Below are positions 40,888-49,819 of a stretch of DNA of 64,000 bases, in pieces. The position numbers were made by a program, and so were the translations under genes. The notes under the pieces are model-generated. The model ran no database searches. It was given only the letters and a program-made list of their open reading frames with translations, and had not been told where the DNA came from. Location: the NCBI RefSeq assembly GCF_003945765.1, contig NZ_CP027712.1, positions 2,976,001 to 3,040,000 of the forward strand. The letters run 5' to 3'. The DNA comes from Pseudomonas chlororaphis subsp. chlororaphis. Lineage in GTDB: Bacteria > Pseudomonadota > Gammaproteobacteria > Pseudomonadales > Pseudomonadaceae. Each line of letters opens with the position of its first letter. The first letter of the stretch is position 1.

Positions 40888-41673
40888 TTAGAACCTCAAG
40901 GTTGCGCCGCTGGTCAGCCAGCGGTCGCGGCCTTCGTTCAACTGGCCACCGAGCACCAGGTCGAGGTCCAGGTTCGCCCCCAGGTGCAGCCGTGGCCCGG
41001 CTTGCCAGGCCTGCTCGCCGCCGCGCTGGCCGTAACGCTCGGCGACCAGGGTCAGGCGTTCGCCCAGGTCGTATTCGAAGCCGCCGCCCCAGGTCCAGTG
41101 GTGGTTCTGCTGGCCGTCGTCATAGGCGTGTGCCCAGCCAGCGTTGAGGTTCAGGCGCAACCTGTCCAGGGGCTGATAAGTCAGGGGCAGACTGATGTCG
41201 CCACCGTCGAACGAGTGGTTGCGGTTGAGGGCGAAATGCGCGGACGACGCCAGCGCCAGCTGCAGGCCCAGGTCTTCGCGGTTCCACAGTTGCGCCTTGA
41301 GTTGCGGGCTCAGCTGGGTTTCGCCGTGGCCGTCCTCACGGTTGCGCTCAATGGCGGCACCCACCTGCAACCAGGGCAGGGCGGCGAAGGTGCAGGCCGG
41401 GGAGATCACCGCGCCATGGTTGGAACCCTGGTGACGCAGGCTCTGGTACCAGATATCCAGGTTGCACTCTCCCGGGGCGTTGATCGCGCCATCGTCCACC
41501 ACATAGGCGCCGCCCGCGGCGTTGGCCTTGGCGACCAGGGTCAGCAGGCCGATCAGGCTCAGGGTGATGGTGACGAACATCAGGTTGCGCCGCAGCATGC
41601 GCCGTTTCGCCGGGGGCAGGTCGCGGGTGAGGCTGGCAAAGCGGTTGTGGCGCGAAGGGCTGTATTTGGACAT
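40888..41673 (-). CDS. Probable outer-membrane beta-barrel protein of unknown function
   Basis: The protein has 261 residues from the ATG at 41673. A basic N-terminus with LTRDLPPAKRRMLRRN precedes a signal-like hydrophobic helix (NLMFVTITLSLIGLLTLVAKANAA, about residues 30-53). The mature part has alternating hydrophobic strands separated by turns (LRLNLNAGWAHAYDDGQ, HHWTWGGGFEYDLGERL) and ends TSGATLRF; a terminal Phe is typical for barrels inserted by BAM. The long cytoplasmic N-tail is unusual. No specific family recognised. It is downstream of the DUF2493 gene on the same strand. Confidence 0.6.
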   Translation of the reverse strand: MSKYSPSRHNRFASLTRDLPPAKRRMLRRNLMFVTITLSLIGLLTLVAKANAAGGAYVVDDGAINAPGECNLDIWYQSLRHQGSNHGAVISPACTFAALPWLQVGAAIERNREDGHGETQLSPQLKAQLWNREDLGLQLALASSAHFALNRNHSFDGGDISLPLTYQPLDRLRLNLNAGWAHAYDDGQQNHHWTWGGGFEYDLGERLTLVAERYGQRGGEQAWQAGPRLHLGANLDLDLVLGGQLNEGRDRWLTSGATLRF

Positions 41674-41750
41674 GTCGGTTCTCGCTAAGGCATGGGCAGC
41701 GGCCGCGCTGTGTGGGCCGCTGCGTAGTCGAGTGGGGATGGGGAAAAGGG

Positions 41751-42104
41751 TCATTGCCAGTCGCTCACTGACAGGGTCTGGATGCCTGCGGCCCTGGCCA
41801 GGGCCACCAGCTCTTCGGTGTCGTCGCCGCCGGGCAGGGCGATCACCATGTCGGGCCGGCTGTCACGCAGCATGAAGGCGTTGCGCAGGCGTTCGGCGAG
41901 CTTGCCGTGCAGCTGCCAGTTGGCCGGGTAACGCACGATGTCGGCGCCGATTTCCCGGCCCCAGTCTTCTATTTCTGCGCCGAGGAACTGGCTGCCGCCG
42001 TGGATCAGCACCTGCACTTCATGCAGGCGCTGGAAGGCGTCGAGCACCCGCCGGCACAGCTGGACGTCGGCGCAGTGGCGCCCGGCGCAGATCAGGACAC
42101 GCAT
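41751..42104 (-). CDS. SLOG/DUF2493-like nucleotide-binding protein
   Basis: The protein has 117 residues. It begins MRVLICAGRHCADVQLCRRV and continues VQVLIHGGSQFLGAEIEDWGREIG and VIALPGGDDTEELVALARAAG. This is the Rossmann-like pattern of DUF2493 (YspA/cpYpsA-related SLOG), predicted to bind nucleotide-derived ligands; the GGDDTEEL loop corresponds to the usual G-x-G-T motif. It overlaps the end of the Na/Pi cotransporter gene by 13 bases and is probably co-translated. Function unknown. Confidence 0.75.
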   Translation of the reverse strand: MRVLICAGRHCADVQLCRRVLDAFQRLHEVQVLIHGGSQFLGAEIEDWGREIGADIVRYPANWQLHGKLAERLRNAFMLRDSRPDMVIALPGGDDTEELVALARAAGIQTLSVSDWQ

Positions 42105-43801
42105 CGTGCGGTCTCCTGCGTCGTCGGCTGGATGCTCAACGGGTTGTCCAGCAGCATTTCGCCCAGTTCGGCGTTATCCAGGTCGCGCTCGCCGGCCCGC
42201 TCCAGCGCCGGATAGGCCAGGGCCGCGATGTGGTGGTGCACGCGCCGGTAGTCGCGCAGCACCCGCTGGAAGATGTCGCCGGACTCGGCCCAGGCCGTGC
42301 GGTCTTCGCGCAGGCTGCGAAAGTGCTCGCGGCTGGCGTCGGCTTCCAGCCGCCTGACCAGTTCCTTGCGGTTCACCAGTTGGTGGGCGTTGGCCAGGTC
42401 TTCGCGCAGGAACACGGTGATCGCCAGGCTCAGGCTGTCCACCACGGCCTGGTGCAAGGGCTCGATGCAGTCCAGCTCGAACACCGAGAACTGCTCGCCA
42501 CGCCGCAGCCGGCGCGCCGCCAGCTGGGTCAGGCTGCTGGAGAGGATGTCGCCGGCGTGTTCCAGGTTGATCACGAACAGCAGGATTTCCTGGGCACGGT
42601 CGGCGTCCTGGTCGCTGATGCCGTCCTGGCCGATATCCGCCAGGTAGGCGCGGATCGCCGCGCTGAGCAGGTCCAGCGACTGGTCGATGCGCCGCACCTC
42701 ATCGGCGCCGGCCGGGGTCGAGGCCTGGAACAGGCGCAGCACCCGGTCGAGCATCAGCGACAGCATGTCGGCCAGGCGCAGGGCCTCGCGGGCGGCGTTG
42801 GACAGGCCGATATTGGCCACCGCCAGGCCGGCTTCGTCCAGGTAGTGCGGCATGCCCGGGTCGACGTCGCGCGGCGGCTCCGGCAGCAGGCGGCTGAGCA
42901 GCGTCGCCATGGGCCCGGTCAGGCCGATGAACAGCAGGGCCAGCACCAGGTTGAACAGGCTGTGCAGGTACACCACTTGCAGGCTGGCATCGAGGGCGGC
43001 GACCGGCGCGCTCTGGGCGATCCAGGGCAGGCACGGCAGCAGCACGGCGGCACCGCACAGGCGCACCAGAAGATTGCCCAGGGGCAGGCGCCGGGCGACG
43101 CTGGAATCGGCGTTGAACAGCGACGGCAGGGCGCCGCCGATATTGATCCCCAGCACCAGGGCCATGGCGGTCATCGACGACAGCAGCCCGGTGGCGGCCA
43201 GGGACGCCACCAGCAGCACCACGGCGACGCTGGAATGGCACAGCCAGGTCAGCAGCGCCGCCGCCAGCAGGGCGATCAGCAGGTCGCCGTCGAGGCCACG
43301 CATCAGCGCGGTGAACACCGGCGTGCCTTCCACTTCGCCCAGGGTGCCGCCGAGCATGCGCAGGGCCAGCAGCATCAGCCCCAGGCCGATCAGCGCGCAG
43401 CCGAGGCTTTCAAAACGCGAGTCGTCGCGCAGGCGGAACACGATAAAACCCGCCAGCAGCACCAGCGGCGTGAGGATCGAGATATCGACGCTGAGCAGTT
43501 GCACCACCAGGGTCGAGCCGATATTGGCCCCGAGCATCACCGCCAGCGCGGGGGCCAGGCCCAGGGTGCCGGTGGCGGTAAAGGAGCTGGCCATCAGGCT
43601 CACCGCGGTGCTGCTTTGCAGGACCCCGGTGATGGCGATGCCGGACAGCAGGGCCATCCAGCGGTTGTTCAGGTGCTGCCCCAGCCACTGGCGCAGCTGG
43701 GTGCCGAAGCCGCGCAGCAGCGACGAGGAAATCATCTGGGTGCCCCACAGCAGCAGGGCGATGGAGCCAGCGAGGTTGATCAGCAGAGTAGTTCCCGACA
43801 T
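42092..43801 (-). CDS. Na+/phosphate cotransporter of the NptA/PhoU-fused family
   Basis: The protein has 569 residues with GGGAGAG before the ATG at 43801. The N-terminal ~310 residues contain two repeats of the Na/Pi cotransporter fold: LLWGTQMISSSLLRGFGTQLRQWLG, TGVLQSSTAVSLMASSFTATG and the second QSST-like CHSSVAVVLLVASLAATG. The C-terminal ~230 residues are a helical PhoU-like domain. It transports phosphate with sodium, possibly as an exporter or low-affinity importer. It is followed by a DUF2493 gene and preceded by a tiny membrane protein gene. Confidence 0.87.
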   Translation of the reverse strand: MSGTTLLINLAGSIALLLWGTQMISSSLLRGFGTQLRQWLGQHLNNRWMALLSGIAITGVLQSSTAVSLMASSFTATGTLGLAPALAVMLGANIGSTLVVQLLSVDISILTPLVLLAGFIVFRLRDDSRFESLGCALIGLGLMLLALRMLGGTLGEVEGTPVFTALMRGLDGDLLIALLAAALLTWLCHSSVAVVLLVASLAATGLLSSMTAMALVLGINIGGALPSLFNADSSVARRLPLGNLLVRLCGAAVLLPCLPWIAQSAPVAALDASLQVVYLHSLFNLVLALLFIGLTGPMATLLSRLLPEPPRDVDPGMPHYLDEAGLAVANIGLSNAAREALRLADMLSLMLDRVLRLFQASTPAGADEVRRIDQSLDLLSAAIRAYLADIGQDGISDQDADRAQEILLFVINLEHAGDILSSSLTQLAARRLRRGEQFSVFELDCIEPLHQAVVDSLSLAITVFLREDLANAHQLVNRKELVRRLEADASREHFRSLREDRTAWAESGDIFQRVLRDYRRVHHHIAALAYPALERAGERDLDNAELGEMLLDNPLSIQPTTQETARCVS

Positions 43802-43822
43802 GAGGACTCTCCCTTGTGTGTT

Positions 43823-44038
43823 TCATGGCTTGGCGGATCGCAGCAGGCGGATGCAGCGGCGATGAAGGGCGCTGGCAAAGCCCAGCAGCAGGCGAATGGC
43901 AACGCGGCTCAACAGGCCCTTGGCATACAGGCGGATGCCGACCAGGGTGATCAGGGTGGCGATACCTTCCAGGGTGCTCACCAGCAGGGCGCGCAAGGTG
44001 CGCTCGCCGCGGGCCAGCAGCTCGGCGATCGGTTTCAT
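43823..44038 (-). CDS. Small membrane protein of unknown function
   Basis: The protein has 71 residues from the ATG at 44038 with GGAGAACAACC upstream. It has one or two membrane segments (LLVSTLEGIATLITLVGIRLYA and VAIRLLLGFASAL) with a very basic C-terminus (HRRCIRLLRSAKP). It lies between mgtA and the Na/Pi cotransporter gene on the same strand, 21 bases before the latter, so co-transcription with it is likely. A regulatory micro-protein for the transporter is possible, without direct evidence. Confidence 0.6.
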   Translation of the reverse strand: MKPIAELLARGERTLRALLVSTLEGIATLITLVGIRLYAKGLLSRVAIRLLLGFASALHRRCIRLLRSAKP

Positions 44039-44192
44039 GGTTGTTCTCCGGGTGGCACAAAACCGTAGGAGCGAGCGGGCGGCGATCCGACTTGCCCGCG
44101 ATTGGAGCGCCACTGGCTGTCGGAAGAACCGCGTCATCGCCGAGCATGAACATGTCTTGCTGCGGCCAATGACGCGGTCCCGGCTCAGTTCC

Positions 44193-46910
44193 TCAGAACC
44201 ATTGCTTGAAGCGACGGATATAGAGGGTCTTCATGGTCTGGGCGACGACGCAGTAGCACAGCAGGGTGCCGACCAGCCAAGGGAAGTATTCCCACGGCAG
44301 CGGTACCAGGCCGACCATTGCACCCAGCGGCGAGAACGGCACGTAGATACCCAGGGCCATCACCAGGCCGGTCATCAGCATCACCGGCAGCGCCGCGGTG
44401 CTCTGGATGAACGGGATCTTCTGGGTGCGCAGCATGTGCACCACCAGGGTTTGCGAGAGCAAGCCTTCGATGAACCAGCCGGACTGGAACAGGGCGGCCA
44501 TTTCCACGCTGTTGGCGGCGAACACGAACCACATCAGGGCGTAGGTGGTGATGTCGAAGATCGACGAGGTCGGCCCGATCCACAGCATGAAGCGCCCGAT
44601 GTTCTTGGCGTCCCACTTGCGCGGCTTGCGCAGGAATTCCTTGTCCATCTTGTCCCACGGCAGCGACAGCTGGGAGATGTCGTACATCAGGTTCTGCAGC
44701 AGCAGGTGGATCGCCAGCATCGGCAGGAACGGAATGAACGCACTGGCCACCAGCACCGAGAACACGTTGCCGAAGTTGGAACTGGCGGTCATGTTCAGGT
44801 ACTTCATGATGTTGCCGAAGGTCTCGCGGCCCTTGATCACACCTTCTTCGAGGACCATCAGGCTCTTTTCCAGGAGAATGATGTCCGCCGACTCCTTGGC
44901 GATGTCGGTGCCGCTGTCCACCGAGATACCGACGTCGGCGTCGCGCAGCGCCGGGGCGTCGTTGATGCCGTCGCCGAGGAAGCCCACGGTGTGCCCGTTG
45001 GCCTGCAGGGCCTTGAGTACCCGGGATTTCTGCAGCGGGGTGAGCTTGGCGAATACCGTGCGTTCTTCCACCAGGCGCGCGAGTACCGCGTCGTCCATGT
45101 GCTCGATATCGCGCCCGAGCAGCGGCTGGCCGACCTCCAGGCCGACCTCGCGGCAGATCTTCGCGGTGACGATCGGGTTGTCGCCGGTCAGCACCTTCAC
45201 CGTCACGCCGTTTTCGCGCAGCGCGGCGATGGCCGGGCCGGCGGTTTCCTTGGGTGGATCGAGGAAGGTCAGGAAGCCTTCGATGATCAGCTCGCGTTCG
45301 TCGCTGGCGCTGTACTGCTGGCGGGTCTGCCCCGGCGCCAGGTCGCGGGTGCCGACCAGCAGCACGCGGAAACCGTCGCGGTTGTATTCCTCGGCCAGCT
45401 CCAGCAGCGCCGCCCGGCGCCCGGCGTCGAGGGCCACGGTGACGCCGTCCTGGCGCACCCGGGTGGCGGTGTCGAGCATTTCCTCGACCGCGCCCTTGCA
45501 CACCAGCAGGTGATGGCCGCTGGCGTCGGCGAGGATCACCGAGAGGCGCCGGCGGACGAAATCGAACGGCAGTTCATCGACCTTGCTCCAGGCGTCGGGC
45601 GCGCTGAACTTCGGGTTGTTTTCGGCATAGCTCACCACCGCGCGGTCCATCAGGTTCTTCATGCCGCTCTGGTGATAGCTGTTGAGCCAGGCCAGTTGCA
45701 GCACCTGGTCGCAGCGGCTGCCGCTGATATCGACGTGGTGCTCGAGGATGATCCGGTCCTGGGTCAGGGTGCCGGTCTTGTCGGTGCATAGCACGTCCAT
45801 GGCGCCGAAGTTCTGGATCGCGTTGAGGCGCTTGACCACCACCTTGCGCTTGGCCATGGCCGCGGCGCCCTTGGCCAGGTTGGCGCTGACGATCATCGGC
45901 AGCATTTCCGGGGTCAGGCCGACGGCCACCGCCAGGGCGAACATGAAGGCTTCGGCCCAGTCACCCTTGGTGAAACCGTTGATCAGCAGCACCACCGGCA
46001 CCATCACCAGCATGAAGCGGATCAGCAGCCAGCTGACGCTGTTCACCCCGCGGTCGAAGGCGGTCTGGGTCCGCGAGCCGACGATGGAACGCGCCAGGGA
46101 GCCGAAGTAGGTGCGCGACCCGGTGGCCACCACCACCGCGGTGGCGGTGCCGCTGACCACGTTGGTGCCCATGAAGCAGATGTTCGGCAGGTCGAGCAGG
46201 TCCTGCTGGTCAGCCGCCGCTGTGCGATGGGCGGATTTCTCCTGCACCGCGCCCAGGGTGTCGTACTTCTCCACCGGCAGCGCCTCGCCGGTCAGCACCG
46301 CCTGGCTGATGAACAGGTCGCGGGATTCGATCAGGCGGATATCGGCGGGGATCATGTCGCCGGCCGACAACTGCACGATGTCGCCGACCACCAGGTCGCG
46401 CATCGGCACTTCGCGCAGCGCGGCTTTCATGCCCATCTGCTCGCGGCGCAGCACGGTGGCGGTGGTCCGCACCATGGCCTTGAGCGCCTCGGCGGCCTTG
46501 GCCGAGCGGTACTCCTGCCAGAAACGCATCAGGCCGCTGGCCAGGACCATGACCAGGACGATGATCACCCCGGTCAGGTCGGTTTCCTCGCCGGCTTGCA
46601 GGGGCAGCCAGAAGTCGGTGAAGAAGCTGATGGCGGTCAGCGTCATCAGCACATAGATGAACGGGTTGTTGAAGGCTTGCAGCAATTGCACCAGGGCATG
46701 CGGCGGCCGGTCGTGGGCCACTTCGTTGAAGCCGTCGCGCTGCAGGCGGCCTTCGGCGTCGAGCTCGGTCAGGCCGTTGGCGTTCGACTTGACGTTGTCC
46801 AGGGTCACGCCAAGGCTGTTCTGCGCTTCGCGGGCGGCGCGCATCGACAGCCGGGTGTCGTCGCGGGTGGAGTTTTGCGAGGAGGCGGTGCGGGTTTTTA
46901 CCGTAGTCAT
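44193..46910 (-). CDS. mgtA: Magnesium-translocating P-type ATPase (MgtA/MgtB)
   Basis: The protein has 905 residues from the ATG at 46910 (AGGAG seven bases upstream). P-type ATPase motifs: LTGEALPVEK (actuator TGE), VLCTDKTGTLTQ (phosphorylated Asp about residue 376), KVLTGDNPIVTAK, GFLGDGINDAPALRDADVG, and a ten-helix P3B-type layout with the long soluble N-terminus. It imports Mg2+ driven by ATP under magnesium limitation. Preceded by a ~290-base leader with a hairpin touching the ribosome site, consistent with post-initiation control known for mgtA in enterobacteria; the mechanism here is not established. Confidence 0.94.
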   Translation of the reverse strand: MTTVKTRTASSQNSTRDDTRLSMRAAREAQNSLGVTLDNVKSNANGLTELDAEGRLQRDGFNEVAHDRPPHALVQLLQAFNNPFIYVLMTLTAISFFTDFWLPLQAGEETDLTGVIIVLVMVLASGLMRFWQEYRSAKAAEALKAMVRTTATVLRREQMGMKAALREVPMRDLVVGDIVQLSAGDMIPADIRLIESRDLFISQAVLTGEALPVEKYDTLGAVQEKSAHRTAAADQQDLLDLPNICFMGTNVVSGTATAVVVATGSRTYFGSLARSIVGSRTQTAFDRGVNSVSWLLIRFMLVMVPVVLLINGFTKGDWAEAFMFALAVAVGLTPEMLPMIVSANLAKGAAAMAKRKVVVKRLNAIQNFGAMDVLCTDKTGTLTQDRIILEHHVDISGSRCDQVLQLAWLNSYHQSGMKNLMDRAVVSYAENNPKFSAPDAWSKVDELPFDFVRRRLSVILADASGHHLLVCKGAVEEMLDTATRVRQDGVTVALDAGRRAALLELAEEYNRDGFRVLLVGTRDLAPGQTRQQYSASDERELIIEGFLTFLDPPKETAGPAIAALRENGVTVKVLTGDNPIVTAKICREVGLEVGQPLLGRDIEHMDDAVLARLVEERTVFAKLTPLQKSRVLKALQANGHTVGFLGDGINDAPALRDADVGISVDSGTDIAKESADIILLEKSLMVLEEGVIKGRETFGNIMKYLNMTASSNFGNVFSVLVASAFIPFLPMLAIHLLLQNLMYDISQLSLPWDKMDKEFLRKPRKWDAKNIGRFMLWIGPTSSIFDITTYALMWFVFAANSVEMAALFQSGWFIEGLLSQTLVVHMLRTQKIPFIQSTAALPVMLMTGLVMALGIYVPFSPLGAMVGLVPLPWEYFPWLVGTLLCYCVVAQTMKTLYIRRFKQWF

Positions 46911-47199
46911 TACGTGTGCTCCTGCCGCAGGCTTGCGGCACGACACACAGACCACTCACCTATTCAAAGACGAGCGAACGTATGTCGAGCCGCAAGTAAG
47001 CGATCGATTCAGGTAGTTGCGTTTTATTGGTTTTAACGTTCGCCGCCTATTCAATGAACATGAACAGGCGACGAATCTACTACTGGCTTCGTCCATAACA
47101 ATGACCACCAACTTTTAGTTGTAAGCAGGCAATAGGAAGTTGCCGAATTCCTTATTAGGGAAAACGTTAAGGAAGGACTTGAAAGTGCCTTCGGTTGAA
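46911..47199 (-). promoter_or_regulatory. Long mgtA leader with hairpin at the ribosome site
   Basis: On the minus strand the leader holds a 46-codon ATG-initiated frame (47096 down to 46956) rich in Arg and Ser, and, just before mgtA, a TGCCGCA-AGCC-TGCGGCA hairpin (46940-46923) directly followed by the GGAG ribosome site. Length, small frame and hairpin resemble Mg2+-responsive leaders in outline only. Confidence 0.35.
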
Positions 47200-47484
47200 C
47201 TAGAAGTGCGAGTCCCGGGATAGGCTCAGCAGCAGGCCGGCCTGCATGAGGAGGCCGGCCAGGCTCCGACTCTGAGGGTCCTGGCTGTCGTCGAAACTCC
47301 AGCGTTGCTGGAGCCGGCAGGTGACCGGGCAGACGCGCCAGTTGGCCCGCGGCCGGGTTTGCGAGGAGGGGGTGGAATACAGGGTGCCGACCCGGGAAAC
47401 GGCCGCGCGCTCAGCGCAGGGCTTGACCCGCATGGTCGATGCAAAGGCGCGTACGCCGGGCATTACAGTGGATTTGAAGTTCAT
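47200..47484 (-). CDS. Small hypothetical protein
   Basis: This 94-residue basic protein has GAGG eight bases before its ATG. It has no recognisable domain; composition is Arg/Ser-rich with a more hydrophobic C-terminus (SLAGLLMQAGLLLSLS). It lies directly upstream of the mgtA leader on the same strand. The reading frame could be fortuitous in GC-rich DNA; the good ribosome site is the main support. If real, it ends where the mgtA promoter region begins. Confidence 0.4.
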   Translation of the reverse strand: MNFKSTVMPGVRAFASTMRVKPCAERAAVSRVGTLYSTPSSQTRPRANWRVCPVTCRLQQRWSFDDSQDPQSRSLAGLLMQAGLLLSLSRDSHF

Positions 47485-47913
47485 AACAGTTGCCTCGCGA
47501 CCGGACTGGCTCCGGTGAAGGCAAGTTACGAAGGAGCGTCAAGCTCTAGCGCAGCTCACCCGACCGAAAAGTCGAGTCCCGTCATGTTCTGGGTTAAGTG
47601 CCCAGCCTTGCGCAAGCGCATCGACCAGGCAGCGTCTAGATACTGTGTCCATTGGCTTCTTTTGTGAGTTGAAAAAAGGCCGGTTTGGCCGGCCCGCGCA
47701 ATTTACTCAGGGCCACCTGTCAAGTCAAGATTAAATTGCCACGAATCATATGTTCGTTCAGCTTTAAGCAAGGTCTGTAGCGAAACTCAGATAAATGATG
47801 GGCAAGTTATATAAGGCAGTTCTGAATGACGGCCATAACAATGCTGGAGATAGTTATTGTGCTGTAGCCGTTGAGAAACAGGCCGAGGCGCATTGCGCGC
47901 CCCGGCGGATATA
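47485..47913. other. Intergenic region before the yjfC-like gene end
   Basis: These 429 bases hold the terminator at 47672-47694 and presumably the promoter of the small 47484 gene. The part from 47700 to 47880 is AT-rich without a recognisable gene or repeat. Confidence 0.4.
47672..47694 (-). terminator. Intrinsic terminator, minus strand
   Basis: Read leftward, GGCCGG (47694-47689), a five-base loop, CCGGCC (47683-47678) and six Ts form a terminator. It lies about 220 bases after the last gene of the yjf-type operon and is its likely end. Confidence 0.65.
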
Positions 47914-49071
47914 TCAGTCGAGGATCAGGTGCGGCAGGAAGCGGCTGGAGTCCTTGGTGATCAGGCTGTCGTCTTCACGCACGCCGATACCGGCGGCCTG
48001 GTCGCCGATGACCCAGGAGCCGATCAGGGTGTAGCTGTCGCCAAAGCGCGGCAGCGGGGCGAAGGACTGCAGGATGTAGGGCGCGTCGGTGTAGGGGCCG
48101 TCTTCCTTGACCACCTCGTCCTGCGGGGTGCGCAACTCGATGTTGGCGCCTTCGCGGGAAAAGAACGGCTTGCGTACCCAGCCCTTGGGCACCTCGCGTT
48201 GCGGGTGCGGGTCCAGGTGGGTTTCCAGCAGGTTCGGGTGGCCCGGGTGGGCTTCCCAGAGCAGCGGCAGGATGCCCTTGTTGGAGAGGATGGATTTCCA
48301 CGCCGGCTCGAAGAACTGCGTGTCGCTGGCGGCGATCGCCGCGCCGAAGGGTTCGTGGAAGATGAACTCCCAGGCGTGCAGCTTGAACAGGTGCGGGATC
48401 CAGCGGTCCTGCAGGTCGACGAAGCGGCCTTCGGCGGTGAGGCCGATGTCTTCCACGTCGATGTGCCGCGACTCGATGCCGGCCTTTTCCGCGATCAGGC
48501 GCAGGTAGTCGGTGGTGGCGCGATCTTCCACCGAATCCTTCATCGAGGCGAAATAGAACGGGCGCTTGATCCCCAGCTGGGCGAAAGCCTGGTGCAGCCG
48601 GGTGTCGATGCTGTTGAACTGGTCGGCATGCCGTGGCAGCAGGCCGCGCTCGATGTTCTGCTCCAGCCAGCCCCATTGGAACGCCGCGGTTTCATAGAGG
48701 CTGGTGGGGGTGTCGTAGTTGAGCTCCAGCAGCTTGGCCGGGCCCTGGCCGTCGTAGGAAAAGTCCAGGCGGCCGTAGAGGTGCGGGTGACCCTCGAGCC
48801 ATGAAGTGCGGATCATGTCGTAGAAGGCCGGCGGAATGCTCAGGCGATCGAGCAGGGCCTCGCTGCGCACCACCCGGTCCACCAGGTCCATGCACATCTC
48901 ATGGATCTCGGTGGTCGGGTCTTCCAGGTCGTCCTCGATCTGCTTGAGGCTGAACTGGTAGTAGGCGCTTTCGTCCCAGTAGGCTTCGCCGTCGATGGTG
49001 TGGAACAGGAAGCCGAGCTTTTGCGCGGTCTGTCGCCAGTCCGGACGTTCGTTGCAGAGGATCTTCTTCAT
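47914..49071 (-). CDS. yjfC: Glutathionylspermidine-synthase-family ATP-grasp protein (YjfC/YgiC-like)
   Basis: The protein has 385 residues and belongs to the C-terminal synthetase domain family of glutathionylspermidine synthase: LELNYDTPTSLYETAAFQW, KLHAWEFIFHEPFG, LPLLWEAHPGHPNLL, VRKPFFSREGANIEL and LIGSWVIGDQAAGIGVRED. It is a stand-alone ATP-grasp ligase without the amidase domain. E. coli YjfC and YgiC are of this kind and their substrate is unresolved. It closes a minus-strand operon of yjfI-pspA-like genes, 12 bases after the DUF1190 gene. Confidence 0.86.
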   Translation of the reverse strand: MKKILCNERPDWRQTAQKLGFLFHTIDGEAYWDESAYYQFSLKQIEDDLEDPTTEIHEMCMDLVDRVVRSEALLDRLSIPPAFYDMIRTSWLEGHPHLYGRLDFSYDGQGPAKLLELNYDTPTSLYETAAFQWGWLEQNIERGLLPRHADQFNSIDTRLHQAFAQLGIKRPFYFASMKDSVEDRATTDYLRLIAEKAGIESRHIDVEDIGLTAEGRFVDLQDRWIPHLFKLHAWEFIFHEPFGAAIAASDTQFFEPAWKSILSNKGILPLLWEAHPGHPNLLETHLDPHPQREVPKGWVRKPFFSREGANIELRTPQDEVVKEDGPYTDAPYILQSFAPLPRFGDSYTLIGSWVIGDQAAGIGVREDDSLITKDSSRFLPHLILD

Positions 49072-49082
49072 GGCGCGGTTCC

Positions 49083-49799
49083 TTAGCTGCTCGAGCGTCC
49101 CGAACTCCAGCTCGAGGAGCTGGAGCCGCCCCAGCCGCTGCGGGCGCTGGCCTGGCTGCCGAAGCCGCCGCGGGAGGTAGAAGAGGACACGGACATCGGC
49201 CGGGTGGTGGTCCGGAAACCGCTGCCCGACTGCGCCTGGCGCGACTTGGAGAAGGTCGAGCCGCTGGCGATGCGCTGGTTGAGCGTCGAGTTGGCATAGC
49301 TGCCGCGGTCGTCGCGATAGCGGTAGACCGGCTCGGAGTAATAGTTGCGGTTGCCGCCGCTGAGCAGGTTGCCGATCAGCAGTCCGGTGAGCAGGCCGCT
49401 GTCATTGCTGCTGAACGACGAGCTGCGGCCAGCCTCGGGGCTGACCCCGGCCGCTGCCAGCTGTTCGCGGGTGAAGGCGCCCTGGGCGTTGATTTCAAAG
49501 CCGCCGAGCTTGGGCACGAACTTGCCGCTGGAATCCACCTGGCACCAGTTTTCGACGAAGTCGGCATCGCAATCGGCCTGGTTGTCGTAAACCGGCGCCT
49601 GGGCGCGGTGCTCCGCCATGGCCTTGATATAGGCATCGGAGCAGACGTCCACGGCGATCTTGCCGTCCACGCATTCCTGCACCGACTGGAAGTTGAATTT
49701 CTGCTGGACCGCGAGGGTCTCCGGCTCCGAGTTGCAGCCCGAGATCGCCAGGGCCACCGAGGCGGCCAGGGAGAGCTGAACGTATTGGCTTCGTTTCAT
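49083..49799 (-). CDS. yjfM: DUF1190 lipoprotein (YjfM/YgiB-like)
   Basis: The protein has 238 residues. A lipoprotein signal ends SLAASVALAISGC (lipobox Cys about residue 22). The central part matches DUF1190 (QSVQECVDGKIAVDVCSDAY, APVYDNQADCDADFVENWC with paired cysteines). The C-terminal ~80 residues are Ser/Gly/Arg-rich and low-complexity. DUF1190 proteins pair with YjfC/YgiC family ligases in many genomes, as here; function unknown. Probably anchored in the outer or inner membrane facing the periplasm. Confidence 0.85.
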   Translation of the reverse strand: MKRSQYVQLSLAASVALAISGCNSEPETLAVQQKFNFQSVQECVDGKIAVDVCSDAYIKAMAEHRAQAPVYDNQADCDADFVENWCQVDSSGKFVPKLGGFEINAQGAFTREQLAAAGVSPEAGRSSSFSSNDSGLLTGLLIGNLLSGGNRNYYSEPVYRYRDDRGSYANSTLNQRIASGSTFSKSRQAQSGSGFRTTTRPMSVSSSTSRGGFGSQASARSGWGGSSSSSWSSGRSSS

Positions 49800-49819
49800 C
49801 GAGGGCTCCGTGCGGTCGA

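Noticed and set aside
42230..45791. Very long plus-strand frames opposite the Na/Pi cotransporter and mgtA genes
   Set aside because: Antisense shadows with Gln/His/Gly-rich low-complexity translations; the minus strand encodes clear transporter families.
47305..47667. Plus-strand frame of 120 codons over the small 47200-47484 gene
   Set aside because: No ribosome site and no family pattern; the minus-strand frame has a good Shine-Dalgarno, although it too is uncertain.
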